Origin: Serratia sp. PL17
GTDB taxonomy: Bacteria > Pseudomonadota > Gammaproteobacteria > Enterobacterales > Enterobacteriaceae
Direction: 5' to 3'
Assembly (NCBI RefSeq): GCF_017832355.1
Contig: NZ_JAFIBY010000001.1
Coordinates: 1,550,001 to 1,614,000 of the forward strand
DNA length: 64,000 nt
Under the pieces are notes generated by a model. That model saw only the letters and a program-made list of their open reading frames with translations, did not search any database and was not told the DNA's origin. Below are positions 9,141 to 18,715 of this stretch, piece after piece. The position numbers and the translations under genes were made by a program. Position 1 is the first letter of the stretch. Every line of letters starts with the position of its first letter.

Positions 9141-9701
9141 TCAAAACTCATTGCGTAATGCCTGGTAGCCGCGAACCAATTCAACGTTGGTGGCCGCTAC
9201 CTCTTCAGAAAATTGCAGGGCGTTGCGATCAACCTGCGGATACAACGACAGATCGCTGTCGGCGCCGACACGTTCGGTTGAGGGGATATACAGGTTTTCC
9301 GGGAGCGTCACGCCGTCCACCACCGCGTTGTAGCGCACCACACACCCGGAGCAGATGTGGCAATTGAACAGCACGCTGTTAAAGCCGATAAACACCCGAT
9401 CGTCGATACGGCACGGGCCATGAACGATGGCACGGTGGGCAATAGAACTAAAACTGCCGATGGTAACCGCCGCGCCGCTTTTCGAATGGATCACCACACC
9501 GTCCTGAATATTGGAATGGGAACCGATAATGATCGGATCCATGTCACCGGCTGCATTCAGCTCATCCGCGCGGATCACCGCGTACGGCCCTACGTAGACA
9601 AAATCTTCAATAATCACCCGGCCGCAGATAATGGCGGTAGGGTCGATATAGGCTTTCGGCGAGACCTGCGGCAAATGGCCACTCGGGTTTTTACGTAGCA
9701 T
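9141..9701 (-). CDS. Gamma-class carbonic anhydrase family protein
   Basis: 186 residues with the left-handed beta-helix hexapeptide pattern (repeated I-x-x-x-x-V/I turns from about 20 to 150). Three His positions that bind metal in gamma carbonic anhydrases are kept: His72 (VVIHS), His89 (SIAH) and His94 (IVHG). Gamma-class enzymes can work with iron or cobalt, which may be why such genes occur in zinc-starvation operons. The start lies inside the end of folE2 (11-base overlap) with GGAG upstream; the stop is 12 bases before the next gene. Enzymatic activity is inferred, not shown. Confidence 0.85.
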   Translation of the reverse strand: MLRKNPSGHLPQVSPKAYIDPTAIICGRVIIEDFVYVGPYAVIRADELNAAGDMDPIIIGSHSNIQDGVVIHSKSGAAVTIGSFSSIAHRAIVHGPCRIDDRVFIGFNSVLFNCHICSGCVVRYNAVVDGVTLPENLYIPSTERVGADSDLSLYPQVDRNALQFSEEVAATNVELVRGYQALRNEF

Positions 9702-10620
9702 CCTGATGTTCTCCCCAACTCAATTCCGCCACTGCATTGTGTGCATGCAAGCTCTCTTGGTGCTCCACACGCAGCGAAAAGGCACGGTGACTGCACTGGC
9801 TGCGCAATGTTCGGTACAAACGGCGCGCAGCGTCCTCACAAAACATCAGGTTCTGCCCGTTGGCCAGGGCAAATGCCTGCTCATCCCGGCGTTTCACCAG
9901 CGTCTGCAACGGCGTCCCCAACGCATGCTCGATACGATCAATTAAATTGATCACCGGCAAGACCGTTTCACTGTCATTCAATGTGACCGTCACCCAAGCC
10001 CAACTGCGCTGACTGTGAGGTGTGGCAGGCATTCCCTGTTCTCCAAGCCAATCGATAACCTGCTGTTGGTCAACCGCGTCCGGTGCCTGTTCGAAATCAA
10101 ACTGAAACTGTTGCTGTGCCAGTTGGCGACTCAGCGCCGCCGAACTTGGGCAAGTAGAGGAATACGGCACACCGACCGTCAACGACAGCGTCATTAGGGT
10201 TGTCAGCGTGGCGTCAATTTTCAGCGGATAGGCTTTCCAGCCACGGTGTGGTGACAACAACGCCGGACGTGACAACAGCAGTTCGCCGCTGATACTCAGA
10301 TTTGCGCGATCGCTGTTCTCCGGCTGGGACGCCAAAAAAGCCCGCAGCTGGTCGGCAATGCGTTGCGGCGTCAATTCCCCTTGCGTTAATTCATCCAACG
10401 CCAGATAAAGACGCGACATATGTATGCCTCGCGAACCCTGCTGGTTGGCACGCAGATTGATCCCAACGTTGACCCGAGCCATCAGCGGCTTACCTGCCAA
10501 TTCCAGCGGCAGAGCAATCCCTTGCATCCCGACCCAATCGAGCCCGACATCACTCATTGCGCCCTGCCATGCCTGTGCATCCGGCAGCGGCTGGCAGGGT
10601 GGAAGTGCAACCTTGTTCAT
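9691..10620 (-). CDS. folE2: GTP cyclohydrolase FolE2 (type IB)
   Basis: 309 residues. Type IB enzymes make dihydroneopterin triphosphate from GTP for folate synthesis and, unlike FolE, do not depend on zinc. The family hallmark GIHMSR is at 65-70 and a conserved Cys at 157 (TCPSS). Such genes are commonly induced by zinc limitation. I chose the ATG of MNKVALPP, with AAGGGGA four bases upstream; a longer frame exists but has no such site. A Zur box lies 56-70 bases upstream. It is the first gene of the three-gene operon. Confidence 0.93.
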   Translation of the reverse strand: MNKVALPPCQPLPDAQAWQGAMSDVGLDWVGMQGIALPLELAGKPLMARVNVGINLRANQQGSRGIHMSRLYLALDELTQGELTPQRIADQLRAFLASQPENSDRANLSISGELLLSRPALLSPHRGWKAYPLKIDATLTTLMTLSLTVGVPYSSTCPSSAALSRQLAQQQFQFDFEQAPDAVDQQQVIDWLGEQGMPATPHSQRSWAWVTVTLNDSETVLPVINLIDRIEHALGTPLQTLVKRRDEQAFALANGQNLMFCEDAARRLYRTLRSQCSHRAFSLRVEHQESLHAHNAVAELSWGEHQDAT

Positions 10621-10675
10621 ACATCCCCTTGCGATTATTGGTACATTGCCAGAGAACGGTAACATGAATTTGTAA

Positions 10676-10690
10676 TGTTATAACATAACA
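10676..10690. promoter_or_regulatory. Zur box controlling folE2 operon
   Basis: TGTTATAACATAACA matches the enterobacterial Zur palindrome TGTTATA-N-TATAACA with one mismatch. It lies in the folE2-sapA intergenic region, 56 bases from the folE2 ATG and 136 from sapA, so folE2 is the likely target. Repression by Zur with zinc is inferred from the match and the gene content. Confidence 0.85.
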
Positions 10691-10825
10691 AATATAACTT
10701 TTTTGCCAACGACCGCGAATTGTTCAATCAAGTAGCAGAAAACTCAGCCATTTTGCTCAATGGATTGGGCTGTTCGCCAGAGTGCGATACACTAATGCTA
10801 TTGCTTATTAACCCATGAAGCCTCT

Positions 10826-12475
10826 ATGCGTGGTTTACCCCTTTGGATCTTGTCGTTGTGCCTTACGAGTTCAGCTCTGGCAGCGACACCCCCTTCGCCC
10901 GCTGCGGTGCAGCCGTTGCCGGATATCCGCCAGAGCGGTTTTGTTTATTGTGTCAGCGGCATACTCAATACCTTTAACCCGCAGATGGCCAGCAGCGGCC
11001 TGACCGTCGACACGTTGGCCGCACAGCTTTACGATCGCCTGTTGGATGTCGATCCTTACACCTATCGGTTGATCCCCGAACTGGCACAAAGCTGGGAAGT
11101 GCTGGATAACGGCGCAACTTACCGTTTCCATCTGCGCAAAGATGTGCCATTCCAGACCACGGCCTGGTTCACACCGACCCGAAAACTGAATGCCGACGAT
11201 GTGGTGTTCAGCTTTGAGCGCGTGTTTAACCAGAAACACCCGTATCACGACGTTAACGGCGGCGAATATCCGTACTTCGATAGCTTGCAGTTTGGCGACT
11301 CGGTACAAAGCGTGAAGAAGCTCGACGACTATACGGTAGAAATTCGGCTGCAAGCGCCTGACGCCTCCTTCTTGTGGCATATCGCTACCCATTATGCGCC
11401 CGTGCTGTCGGCAGAATACGCAGATGACCTGACGCGTGAAGGCCACCAAGAAATGATCGACCGTGAACCTGTTGGTACCGGGCCGTTCCTGTTAAATGAA
11501 TACCGTTCCGGGCAATATATTCGTCTGGCGCGCAACGATGTTTACTGGAAAGGCAAACCGCGCATGCCACAGGTGGTGATCGACCTGGGTGCCGGCGGCA
11601 CCGGTCGGTTATCCAAGTTGTTGACCGGTGAATGTGACGTGCTGGCCTATCCTGCCGCCAGTCAGCTTTCGATTCTGCGCGATGACCCGCGCCTGCGCCT
11701 GACGCTGCGGCCGGGCATGAATATCGCCTATCTGGCCTTCAACACCCGTAAACCACCGCTTAATGATTTGAAAGTCCGTCAGGCAATTTCACTGGCGATA
11801 AACAACCAACGCCTGATGCAGTCGATTTACTACGGCACGGCGGAAACAGCCGCCTCAATTCTGCCGCGCGCCTCGTGGGCCTATGATAACGAAGCACATG
11901 TCACTGAATTTGACCCGGCCAAATCACGCGAAATACTGAAACAGGCGGGTATTGAGTCGCTAAGCCTGCGCCTGTGGGTGCCAACGGCATCGCAATCCTA
12001 TAACCCCAGCCCGTTAAAGACCGCTGAATTGATCCAGGCGGATCTCGCTCAGGTCGGCATTAAAGTCACCATCGTGCCTGTCGAAGGCCGTTTCCAGGAA
12101 GCCCGCTTGATGGAAATGAATCACGATCTGACCCTCACCGGCTGGGCCACTGACAGTAATGACCCGGACAGTTTCTTCCGCCCGCTGCTGAGCTGCGCAG
12201 CAATCCGCTCGCAAACCAACTATGCTCACTGGTGTGACCCAGGGTTTGATGAAGTGCTGCAAAATGCCCTGCTGTCGCAGCAATTATCACAACGCATCGA
12301 GAACTATCAGAAGGCGCAGAAAATACTTGAACAGCAACTGCCGGTGCTGCCGCTGGCGTCTTCATTGCGTCTGCAGGCCTACCGTTACGACATCAAAGGA
12401 CTGGTATTGAGCCCATTCGGCAATGCGTCATTCGCCGGGGTGTACCGTGAGTCTGCGGAGGGGCCGAAAAAGTGA
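10826..12475 (+). CDS. sapA: SapA, peptide ABC transporter substrate-binding protein
   Basis: 549 residues with a signal peptide ([19 protein letters not shown], cleavage about 19/20) and a full SBP_bac_5 domain. SapA is the periplasmic solute-binding part of SapABCDF, linked to resistance to antimicrobial peptides and, in E. coli, to putrescine export by SapBCDF. The conserved VGTGPF motif is present near 212. First gene of a tightly packed five-gene operon: the stop overlaps the sapB start by four bases. The Shine-Dalgarno before the chosen ATG is weak. Confidence 0.96.
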   Translation: MRGLPLWILSLCLTSSALAATPPSPAAVQPLPDIRQSGFVYCVSGILNTFNPQMASSGLTVDTLAAQLYDRLLDVDPYTYRLIPELAQSWEVLDNGATYRFHLRKDVPFQTTAWFTPTRKLNADDVVFSFERVFNQKHPYHDVNGGEYPYFDSLQFGDSVQSVKKLDDYTVEIRLQAPDASFLWHIATHYAPVLSAEYADDLTREGHQEMIDREPVGTGPFLLNEYRSGQYIRLARNDVYWKGKPRMPQVVIDLGAGGTGRLSKLLTGECDVLAYPAASQLSILRDDPRLRLTLRPGMNIAYLAFNTRKPPLNDLKVRQAISLAINNQRLMQSIYYGTAETAASILPRASWAYDNEAHVTEFDPAKSREILKQAGIESLSLRLWVPTASQSYNPSPLKTAELIQADLAQVGIKVTIVPVEGRFQEARLMEMNHDLTLTGWATDSNDPDSFFRPLLSCAAIRSQTNYAHWCDPGFDEVLQNALLSQQLSQRIENYQKAQKILEQQLPVLPLASSLRLQAYRYDIKGLVLSPFGNASFAGVYRESAEGPKK

Positions 12476-13437
12476 TTATCTTTACCTTACGCCGTTTCTT
12501 GCTGCTGCTGATCACGCTGTTTTTCCTGACGTTGGTCAGCTTTAGCCTGAGCTATTTCACGCCGCGCGCACCACTCAACGGTGCCGCTCTGTTGGATGCC
12601 TATCAGTTCTACTTTGTCAGCCTGCTGCATTGGGATTTTGGCGTTTCCAGCATTAACGGCCAGGCGATCAGTGAACAATTGCGAGAAGTGTTCCCGGCAA
12701 CCATGGAACTGTGCATTCTGGCTTTCACCCTGGCGCTGTTTATCGGCATCCCTCTTGGCATTATTGCCGGCGTGATGCGTGGTAAATGGCAAGACACCGC
12801 CATCAGCACCTTTGCATTGCTCGGTTTTTCGATGCCCGTGTTTTGGTTGGCGCTGCTGCTGATGCTGTTTTTCTCATTGCATCTTGGCTGGCTGCCGGTT
12901 TCCGGCCGCTTTGATCTGCTGTATCAGGTTAAACCTATCACCGGTTTCGCCCTGATTGACGCCTGGCTGTCCGACTCACCTTATCGCACTGAAATGATCG
13001 GCAGCGCACTGCGCCATATGATCTTGCCGATTGCCGCGCTGGCGGTGGCACCGACAACCGAAGTGGTACGCCTCATGCGCATCAGCACCGACGATGTCCT
13101 CAGCCAAAACTACATCAAGGCCGCGGCCACCCGGGGTTTATCCCGGTTCACCATTATTCGCCGCCACGTGCTGCATAATGCACTGCCACCGATCATTCCC
13201 AAGCTGGGGCTGCAATTTTCCACGATGCTGACGCTGGCGATGATCACCGAAGTGGTGTTCAGTTGGCCAGGCCTCGGGCGTTGGATGATCAACGCCATCC
13301 GCCAGCAAGATTATGCGGCAATCTCCGCCGGCGTCATGGTGGTCGGTACCTTAGTGATCACCATTAACGTATTGGCTGATATTTTAGGTGCTGCCACCAA
13401 CCCACTGAAGCATAAGGAATGGTATGCCCTTAGATAA
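12472..13437 (+). CDS. sapB: SapB permease
   Basis: 321 residues, inner-membrane permease of the DppB/OppB type with about six hydrophobic segments and the EAA-type loop ([24 protein letters not shown], about 218-240). Starts with GTG overlapping the sapA TGA (GTGA), so translation is coupled. Its end overlaps the sapC start by 14 bases. It forms the membrane channel with SapC. Confidence 0.96.
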   Translation: MIIFTLRRFLLLLITLFFLTLVSFSLSYFTPRAPLNGAALLDAYQFYFVSLLHWDFGVSSINGQAISEQLREVFPATMELCILAFTLALFIGIPLGIIAGVMRGKWQDTAISTFALLGFSMPVFWLALLLMLFFSLHLGWLPVSGRFDLLYQVKPITGFALIDAWLSDSPYRTEMIGSALRHMILPIAALAVAPTTEVVRLMRISTDDVLSQNYIKAAATRGLSRFTIIRRHVLHNALPPIIPKLGLQFSTMLTLAMITEVVFSWPGLGRWMINAIRQQDYAAISAGVMVVGTLVITINVLADILGAATNPLKHKEWYALR

Positions 13438-14314
13438 CGTATACCGCGAAAAGAAAATGCCAAGCCCGCTACTCTATACCTGGCGGATTTTCTACGGTGA
13501 TGCATTGGCGATGATTGGCTTCTACGGCGTGATAGCGTTATTGCTGCTTTCGCTGTTTGGCAGTCTGTTGGCACCTTATGCGCTAGATCAGCAATTCCTC
13601 GGCTATCAGTTATTGCCGCCCTCCTGGTCGCGTTACGGCAACGTTTCCTTCTTCCTCGGCACCGACGATCTTGGCCGCGATATTCTCAGTCGCCTGCTGA
13701 CCGGTACCGCGGCCACGTTTGGCTCGGCGCTACTGGTGACCCTTGCGGCCGCCCTTGTCGGGGTGATTCTCGGGGTATTCGCCGGGGTAACCCGTGGCCT
13801 GCGTTCTGCGGTGCTGAATCATATTCTCGATACCCTGCTTTCCATTCCTTCGCTGCTGCTGGCGATCGTCGTGGTCGCATTCCTCGGGCCAAAACTCGAG
13901 CACGCCATGTTAGCCGTTTGGCTGGCGCTGTTGCCACGCATGGTGCGTACTATCTACAGCGCAGTGCACGACGAGTTGGAAAAAGAATATGTGGTGGCCG
14001 TACGTCTCGACGGCGCCTCCACATTGCAAATCCTGTGGTACGCCGTAATGCCTAATATTGTCGCAGTGCTGGTGACCGAGTTCACCCGCGCATTGTCGAT
14101 GGCCATTCTGGACATTGCCGCCCTGGGCTTTCTCGATCTTGGTGCACAGCTCCCGTCCCCGGAATGGGGGGCCATGCTCGGCGATTCGTTGGAACTGGTG
14201 TACGTAGCCCCCTGGACCGTGATGCTGCCAGGTGCAGCGATCCTGTTCAGTGTGTTGCTGGTTAACCTGCTGGGCGACGGTATGCGTCGTGCAATCAATA
14301 CAGGGGTGGAATAA
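13424..14314 (+). CDS. sapC: SapC permease
   Basis: 296 residues, OppC/DppC-type permease. The N-terminal cytoplasmic stretch ([11 protein letters not shown]) is followed by a first membrane helix and the conserved LGTDDLGRD motif near 80, then five more helices including an EAA loop near 195-215. Near-identical in design and length to E. coli SapC. The gene begins within the sapB end and its TAA shares its last A with the sapD ATG. Confidence 0.97.
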   Translation: MPLDNVYREKKMPSPLLYTWRIFYGDALAMIGFYGVIALLLLSLFGSLLAPYALDQQFLGYQLLPPSWSRYGNVSFFLGTDDLGRDILSRLLTGTAATFGSALLVTLAAALVGVILGVFAGVTRGLRSAVLNHILDTLLSIPSLLLAIVVVAFLGPKLEHAMLAVWLALLPRMVRTIYSAVHDELEKEYVVAVRLDGASTLQILWYAVMPNIVAVLVTEFTRALSMAILDIAALGFLDLGAQLPSPEWGAMLGDSLELVYVAPWTVMLPGAAILFSVLLVNLLGDGMRRAINTGVE

Positions 14315-15306
14315 TGCCATTACTTGATATCCGCAACCTGACAATTGAATTTATGACTGCCGAAGGGCCGGTCAAAGCGGTTGACCGCGTCAGCATGACG
14401 CTGAGCGAAGGTGAAGTCCGCGGGCTCGTGGGCGAATCCGGCTCAGGCAAAAGCCTGATCGCCAAAGCCATCTGTGGCGTCACCAAGGACAACTGGCGCG
14501 TCACCGCTGACCGTTTCCGCTTTGATGATATTGATCTGTTGCAGCTAACGCCACGTGAGCGCCGCAAGCTGGTTGGCCACAATGTTTCGATGATTTTCCA
14601 GGAGCCACAGTCCTGTCTGGATCCTTCTGAAAGCATTGGTCGCCAGTTGGCACAGGCAATCCCCGGTTGGACCTATAAAGGCCGCTGGTGGCAACGCATT
14701 AACTGGCGCAAACGTCGCGCTATTGAGTTATTGCACCGTGTCGGCATCAAGGATCATAAGGACATCATGGGCAGTTTCCCTTACGAGCTGACCGACGGCG
14801 AGTGCCAGAAAGTGATGATCGCCATCGCGCTGGCTAATCAGCCGCGCCTGCTGATTGCCGATGAACCCACCAACGCGATGGAACCCACCACCCAAGCGCA
14901 AATTTTCCGTTTGCTGGCGCGCCTGAACCAAAACAACAACACCACCATTTTGCTGATCAGTCACGATTTGCAAATGATGAGCAAATGGGCCGATCGGGTT
15001 AACGTGCTGTACTGCGGCCAAACGGTAGAAAGCGCCCAGTGCGAAGATCTGCTGGCTGCACCGCATCACCCTTACACGCAGGCGTTAATCCGCGCAATGC
15101 CGGATTTCGGCCGCGCATTGCCGCATAAAAGCCGCCTCAACACCCTGCCTGGAGCCATTCCGTCGCTGGAGCATTTGCCGATCGGTTGTCGTTTGGGGCC
15201 GCGCTGCCCCTATGCGCAGAAAAAGTGCATTGAGACACCGCGTCTGCGTCCGGTAAAAAACCACCTGTTCGCCTGCCACTTCCCGCTGAACATGGAGGAG
15301 CAATAA
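14314..15306 (+). CDS. sapD: SapD ATP-binding protein
   Basis: 330 residues, ABC ATPase of the Opp/Dpp family. Walker A GESGSGKS near 40-47, a SapD-type degenerate signature (LTDGECQK) and Walker B LLIADEP. The C-terminal oligopeptide-transporter extension has Cys residues ([13 protein letters not shown]) typical of the family. In E. coli SapD also affects Trk potassium uptake. Start overlaps the sapC stop (TAATG); sapF follows after one base. Confidence 0.96.
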   Translation: MPLLDIRNLTIEFMTAEGPVKAVDRVSMTLSEGEVRGLVGESGSGKSLIAKAICGVTKDNWRVTADRFRFDDIDLLQLTPRERRKLVGHNVSMIFQEPQSCLDPSESIGRQLAQAIPGWTYKGRWWQRINWRKRRAIELLHRVGIKDHKDIMGSFPYELTDGECQKVMIAIALANQPRLLIADEPTNAMEPTTQAQIFRLLARLNQNNNTTILLISHDLQMMSKWADRVNVLYCGQTVESAQCEDLLAAPHHPYTQALIRAMPDFGRALPHKSRLNTLPGAIPSLEHLPIGCRLGPRCPYAQKKCIETPRLRPVKNHLFACHFPLNMEEQ

Positions 15307-15307
15307 C

Positions 15308-16120
15308 ATGGAAACGCTGTTGGAAGTGCGCAATCTGAGCAAAACCTACCGCTATCGTACCGGGCTATTTCGCCGCCAACATGTCGAAGCGGTGAAATCG
15401 GTTAGCTTTACCCTGCGCGAACGGCAAACGCTGGCGATTATCGGTGAGAACGGTTCGGGGAAGTCAACATTGGCCAAGATGTTGTCCGGCATGGTAGAGC
15501 CATCATCCGGCGAACTGTTGATCGATGACCATCGACTTAACTACGGCGATTATCGCTATCGCAGTCAGCGGATCCGCATGATATTTCAAGATCCGAGTAC
15601 CTCACTCAATCCGCGCCAGCGTATCGGCCAGCTGCTTGATGCTCCGTTACGGCTTAATACGGACATGGCTGCGCCAGAGCGCGAGCAACAAATCAACCAG
15701 ACATTACGCCAAGTGGGGATGCTGCCCGATCACGCCAATTATTACCCGCACATGCTGGCCTCCGGCCAAAAACAGCGAGTGGCGCTGGCCCGTGCGCTAA
15801 TCCTGCAACCCAAAGTGATTGTGGCTGATGAAGCATTGGCCTCGTTGGATATGTCGATGCGCTCGCAAATCATTAACCTGATGCTCGAGCTACAAGAGAA
15901 GCATGGCATCTCCTATATCTACGTGACTCAGCATCTGGGGATGATGAAACACATCAGCGATCAGGTCATGGTGATGCACGAAGGGGAAATCGTTGAGCGC
16001 GGCAGCACCGCCGAGGTATTGGCTTCGCCATTACATGATCTGACCAAACGTCTGATTGCGAGCCACTTCGGCGAAGCGCTCACGGCTGACGCCTGGCGGC
16101 GCGACGGCGGTAGGTTCTGA
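15308..16120 (+). CDS. sapF: SapF ATP-binding protein
   Basis: 270 residues, second ABC ATPase of the Sap system. Walker A GENGSGKS near 47-54, signature ASGQKQR in place of LSGGQ as in E. coli SapF, and Walker B VIVADEA. Last gene of the operon, ending about 20 bases before a strong terminator. Confidence 0.96.
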   Translation: METLLEVRNLSKTYRYRTGLFRRQHVEAVKSVSFTLRERQTLAIIGENGSGKSTLAKMLSGMVEPSSGELLIDDHRLNYGDYRYRSQRIRMIFQDPSTSLNPRQRIGQLLDAPLRLNTDMAAPEREQQINQTLRQVGMLPDHANYYPHMLASGQKQRVALARALILQPKVIVADEALASLDMSMRSQIINLMLELQEKHGISYIYVTQHLGMMKHISDQVMVMHEGEIVERGSTAEVLASPLHDLTKRLIASHFGEALTADAWRRDGGRF

Positions 16121-16139
16121 CAGCCAGCCTAACGAAGAC

Positions 16140-16163
16140 AACCCGCTCCCGAGCGGGTTTTTT
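16140..16163 (+). terminator. Terminator of sapABCDF
   Basis: Eight-base-pair stem AACCCGCT/AGCGGGTT (16140-16147, 16152-16159), 4-base loop and T6. Confidence 0.92.
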
Positions 16164-16345
16164 ACCGCCGGAATTCGGCCGGCCCTTAGCCAAAAACCTC
16201 AGATACAAACTACATTTTTGTTATATATCATTATATTTTATTCCATTCAGTTATTGATTAGCACGTAACATTATTTTATCTCGCCAATCGAATCGGTGAG
16301 GATATCCCCTACGTTGAGCTTCTTAAACGACAGGATATCGCACTG

Positions 16346-16447
16346 ATGAACAACCTACGCCATCGTCGACTCGCGCAGTTTTTGCTCGCTTTAGCCGCAG
16401 GTTTCTCTGTTTATGGTCACGCACTGTGTTGCGATGGCCAGCGCTAA
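16346..16447 (+). CDS. Predicted 33-residue leader peptide with tandem Cys codons
   Basis: A short frame, ATG to TAA, 100 bases before the CMD gene. The peptide begins MNNLRHRRLAQFLLALAAGF and ends with two adjacent cysteines (residues 28-29, codons TGT TGC at 16427-16432) followed by DGQR. It is preceded by CAGGA 11 bases upstream and followed 11 bases later by an 8-bp hairpin. The form recalls cysteine-sensing leader peptides upstream of sulfur-metabolism genes in other bacteria (established in mycobacteria). The basic start, hydrophobic core and GHA also look like a signal peptide, so it could instead be the stump of a lost substrate-binding-protein gene. Function is inferred. Confidence 0.5.
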   Translation: MNNLRHRRLAQFLLALAAGFSVYGHALCCDGQR

Positions 16448-16458
16448 TCCTGTCATTT

Positions 16459-16478
16459 CATGCCCGCTTTCGGGCATG
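16459..16478 (+). promoter_or_regulatory. Hairpin after the Cys leader, possible attenuator
   Basis: Perfect 8-bp stem CATGCCCG/CGGGCATG with loop CTTT, starting 27 bases after the tandem Cys codons and ending 70 bases before the CMD start. The T content downstream (TTGCCTTTTG) is broken, so it is a weak intrinsic terminator or a translation-control element. Confidence 0.5.
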
Positions 16479-16547
16479 TTGCCTTTTGCCCTGCCGCCGT
16501 TGCTCGCCGCACCGGTGGCTGTTGCTCTTGATTAAGGATTATCCTCT

Positions 16548-17747
16548 ATGGAACTACTACGTCGACAACATAATGCCCAGTGGTATCACGAAACCCAAAG
16601 CAGCGTACGCGGGGAGCAACCACTGGAGCCGCAGGCGGCAGGTATTCGCGACCGGTTCTTACTCGGGCTGGGTGCCTTTGCCGACGAAGCGCTGAACACC
16701 GCACTCACTGCCCGGGCTGGCGTATTCAACGCCTCGCTTGCCAGTTACCACGTGTTGTTTCCCGATCGGGTCGCGTTAACACGAGCAGTGACACTGTCAC
16801 CCTATGACCGCCTCAGTACCGCGTTGACCGTAGCCCAGGTCACCGGTGTTCAGTCTCTTTGTAGTCATTACGCGGCCCGCCTTGCCCCGCTTTACAGTCC
16901 CGATGCCTCACGTGAAAGTAATATCCGTCTCGCACAAATCACTCAATATGCACGCCAGCTTGCCACACAACCAACGTTGATTTGCCGTAAGGCGCTGCAA
17001 CAGTTGAGTGACGTCGGGCTGAGTCCGGCGGATATCGTGACGTTTTCGCAAATCATCGGTTTTGTCAGTTATCAGGCAAGAGTGGTTGCGGGTGTGGCCG
17101 CATTAGCTGGGCGGCCGGCAGGCGTGGTTCCGGGCTTCCCCAAGATAGACGATGCAGCAGGGATAGAATTCACGGAAGAAGAACTGAGGTGGCAGTCCCG
17201 GTTATCGGTTGTTGAATTGGACAGCGCTCGCGCGGAGCAATTAGACGTACTTGATCAGAGCCACCCCGATGCCCGCAGCGAATCATATTACCTGTTGCTG
17301 GCCCACGATGCCCCAGCGCTACGTGAACGCAATGGCGTCTTTAACAGCATTAATGCTGACGGGTACGGCTTATCCGGGCGGTTGAAAGCGCTGGCAACAC
17401 TGGCGGTTTCTCGTATTAACGGCAGTCGTTACTGCGCCTCAACCGTGGCACAGGATATTCAGGACGACTCGCTGACGAATGCGCTCTTTGCCAGCATTCA
17501 CCACGGGCTGGTAAGTGTGAATAATCCCGTCTCTCATGCGGTGATCGGTGTTGTCACAGACCTGACCCGCACGCCGGAAAAATTCACTCCACGCAGCGTA
17601 CAGCCGTTGTTTAACAGCGGCCTGAACCAGGCACAGGCCTTGGACGTCATTCTGACTGGCGCACTCTACGCCTGGGAAAACCGTTTACGCCAAACCCTTG
17701 GCGACACACAGGGTGTCAGCGAAAGCCAAGCGGAAGCGTTATCGTAA
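16548..17747 (+). CDS. Fused CMD / alkylhydroperoxidase-domain protein
   Basis: 399 residues made of two AhpD-like halves. Residues ~1-200 resemble the CMD domain protein family named after Avi_7170; from FTEEELRW (about 206) onward it resembles the Avi_7169 alkylhydroperoxidase-domain family, ending in the typical ALDVILTGALYAWENRL helix. Each half keeps only one Cys where AhpD has CxxC (LCSHYAARL and YCASTVAQD), so classic AhpD disulfide chemistry is unlikely. Relatives usually sit beside an ABC transporter and a luciferase-like monooxygenase, suggesting sulfur-compound use; neither is here. GGATTATCCTCT precedes the ATG. The 3' end overlaps the convergent LysR gene by nine bases. Confidence 0.75.
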   Translation: MELLRRQHNAQWYHETQSSVRGEQPLEPQAAGIRDRFLLGLGAFADEALNTALTARAGVFNASLASYHVLFPDRVALTRAVTLSPYDRLSTALTVAQVTGVQSLCSHYAARLAPLYSPDASRESNIRLAQITQYARQLATQPTLICRKALQQLSDVGLSPADIVTFSQIIGFVSYQARVVAGVAALAGRPAGVVPGFPKIDDAAGIEFTEEELRWQSRLSVVELDSARAEQLDVLDQSHPDARSESYYLLLAHDAPALRERNGVFNSINADGYGLSGRLKALATLAVSRINGSRYCASTVAQDIQDDSLTNALFASIHHGLVSVNNPVSHAVIGVVTDLTRTPEKFTPRSVQPLFNSGLNQAQALDVILTGALYAWENRLRQTLGDTQGVSESQAEALS

Positions 17748-18635
17748 CAACCAGCCGCGCGCAGCATCAAAGAAGTGCTGCGCCAACGGTGATGCACGCC
17801 CAGGCTCAGCAACAACAACTGCGGCATGGCGCGGCATGGCAGCGATAGCGACCGGCCGGTGATGCAACTCAGGCATCATGGTCGGCAACAGGTTGCCAGG
17901 CGGGAATAACCCACAGCCCAACCCGACAAAAATTCCCTGCAGTAACTGGAATATCGACGTAGTTTCCATACGCACATGCAGCGTCAAACCGGCCTCGCGA
18001 AAGTTTTGATCGAGGTAACGACGGAAGTAACGCGTCGGTTCCGCCAGGCACAGTGGCAATGCAGCCACGTCCTCCAACGTCAGTGGCGCGTCGCCGACTA
18101 ATTCGGGAAAGTGTTCAGGGTGGAAAACCAACTCAACGCCAGCGTCCGCCAAGGGCTGCGACTGAAAGTGCAGCTCTTGCAACGTGGACAGTTCAAAGAA
18201 ACCGATACCGATATCGACAGTATGCGCCGTCAGCGCTTCGAGTAGCTGATCGGCGCTCAACACCGAGACCCGGTAATCTAATTGGGGAAATCGCTCGCTG
18301 ACCGCCTTTAGCATTTGCGCCAAGGATATACTGCATTGCGGTACAGCACCGATCCGCAACGTGCCGTTCAGGCCGTGCTTAAGCGACTCCACCTCCAGTT
18401 TCAACCCCTGATAAACCGATACAATCTCACGCGCCCACGACAGCACCCGCTCTCCTTCGGCAGTGAAACCTTCGAAGTTGTTACCACGGTTGATCAACGA
18501 CACGCCAAGCTCTTTTTCCAAATTTTTCAGCCGCATAGATAACGTCGGCTGGCTGACAAAGCTGGCCTCCGCCGCGCGGCCAAAGTGGCGTTCACGCTCA
18601 AGATTACACAGGTAGATCAGTTGCTTAATATCCAT
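17739..18635 (-). CDS. LysR-family transcriptional regulator
   Basis: 298 residues. N-terminal winged helix-turn-helix (about 2-60, with GRAAEASFVSQPTLSMRLKNLEKELG) and a full LysR substrate-binding domain (about 90-290). The spacing and the LINR motif fit the family. It converges on the CMD fusion gene and is upstream-adjacent to the dacD 3' end, all minus except CMD. I cannot name its targets; the neighbouring CMD gene is a candidate but its promoter is 1.2 kb away. Confidence 0.88.
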   Translation of the reverse strand: MDIKQLIYLCNLERERHFGRAAEASFVSQPTLSMRLKNLEKELGVSLINRGNNFEGFTAEGERVLSWAREIVSVYQGLKLEVESLKHGLNGTLRIGAVPQCSISLAQMLKAVSERFPQLDYRVSVLSADQLLEALTAHTVDIGIGFFELSTLQELHFQSQPLADAGVELVFHPEHFPELVGDAPLTLEDVAALPLCLAEPTRYFRRYLDQNFREAGLTLHVRMETTSIFQLLQGIFVGLGCGLFPPGNLLPTMMPELHHRPVAIAAMPRHAAVVVAEPGRASPLAQHFFDAARGWLLR

Positions 18636-18715
18636 AAAACGGCTCAGTGAATCACGACTGGCTTGAGTATATCATTGCTACAGAATTTCGGGCGCCGCGC
18701 CCAGCGCCCCAAGCA

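Noticed and set aside
16426-16695. 89-codon frame across the leader and the CMD start
   Set aside because: It runs out of frame through the hairpin and the CMD gene; the CMD gene has family similarity and a site of its own.
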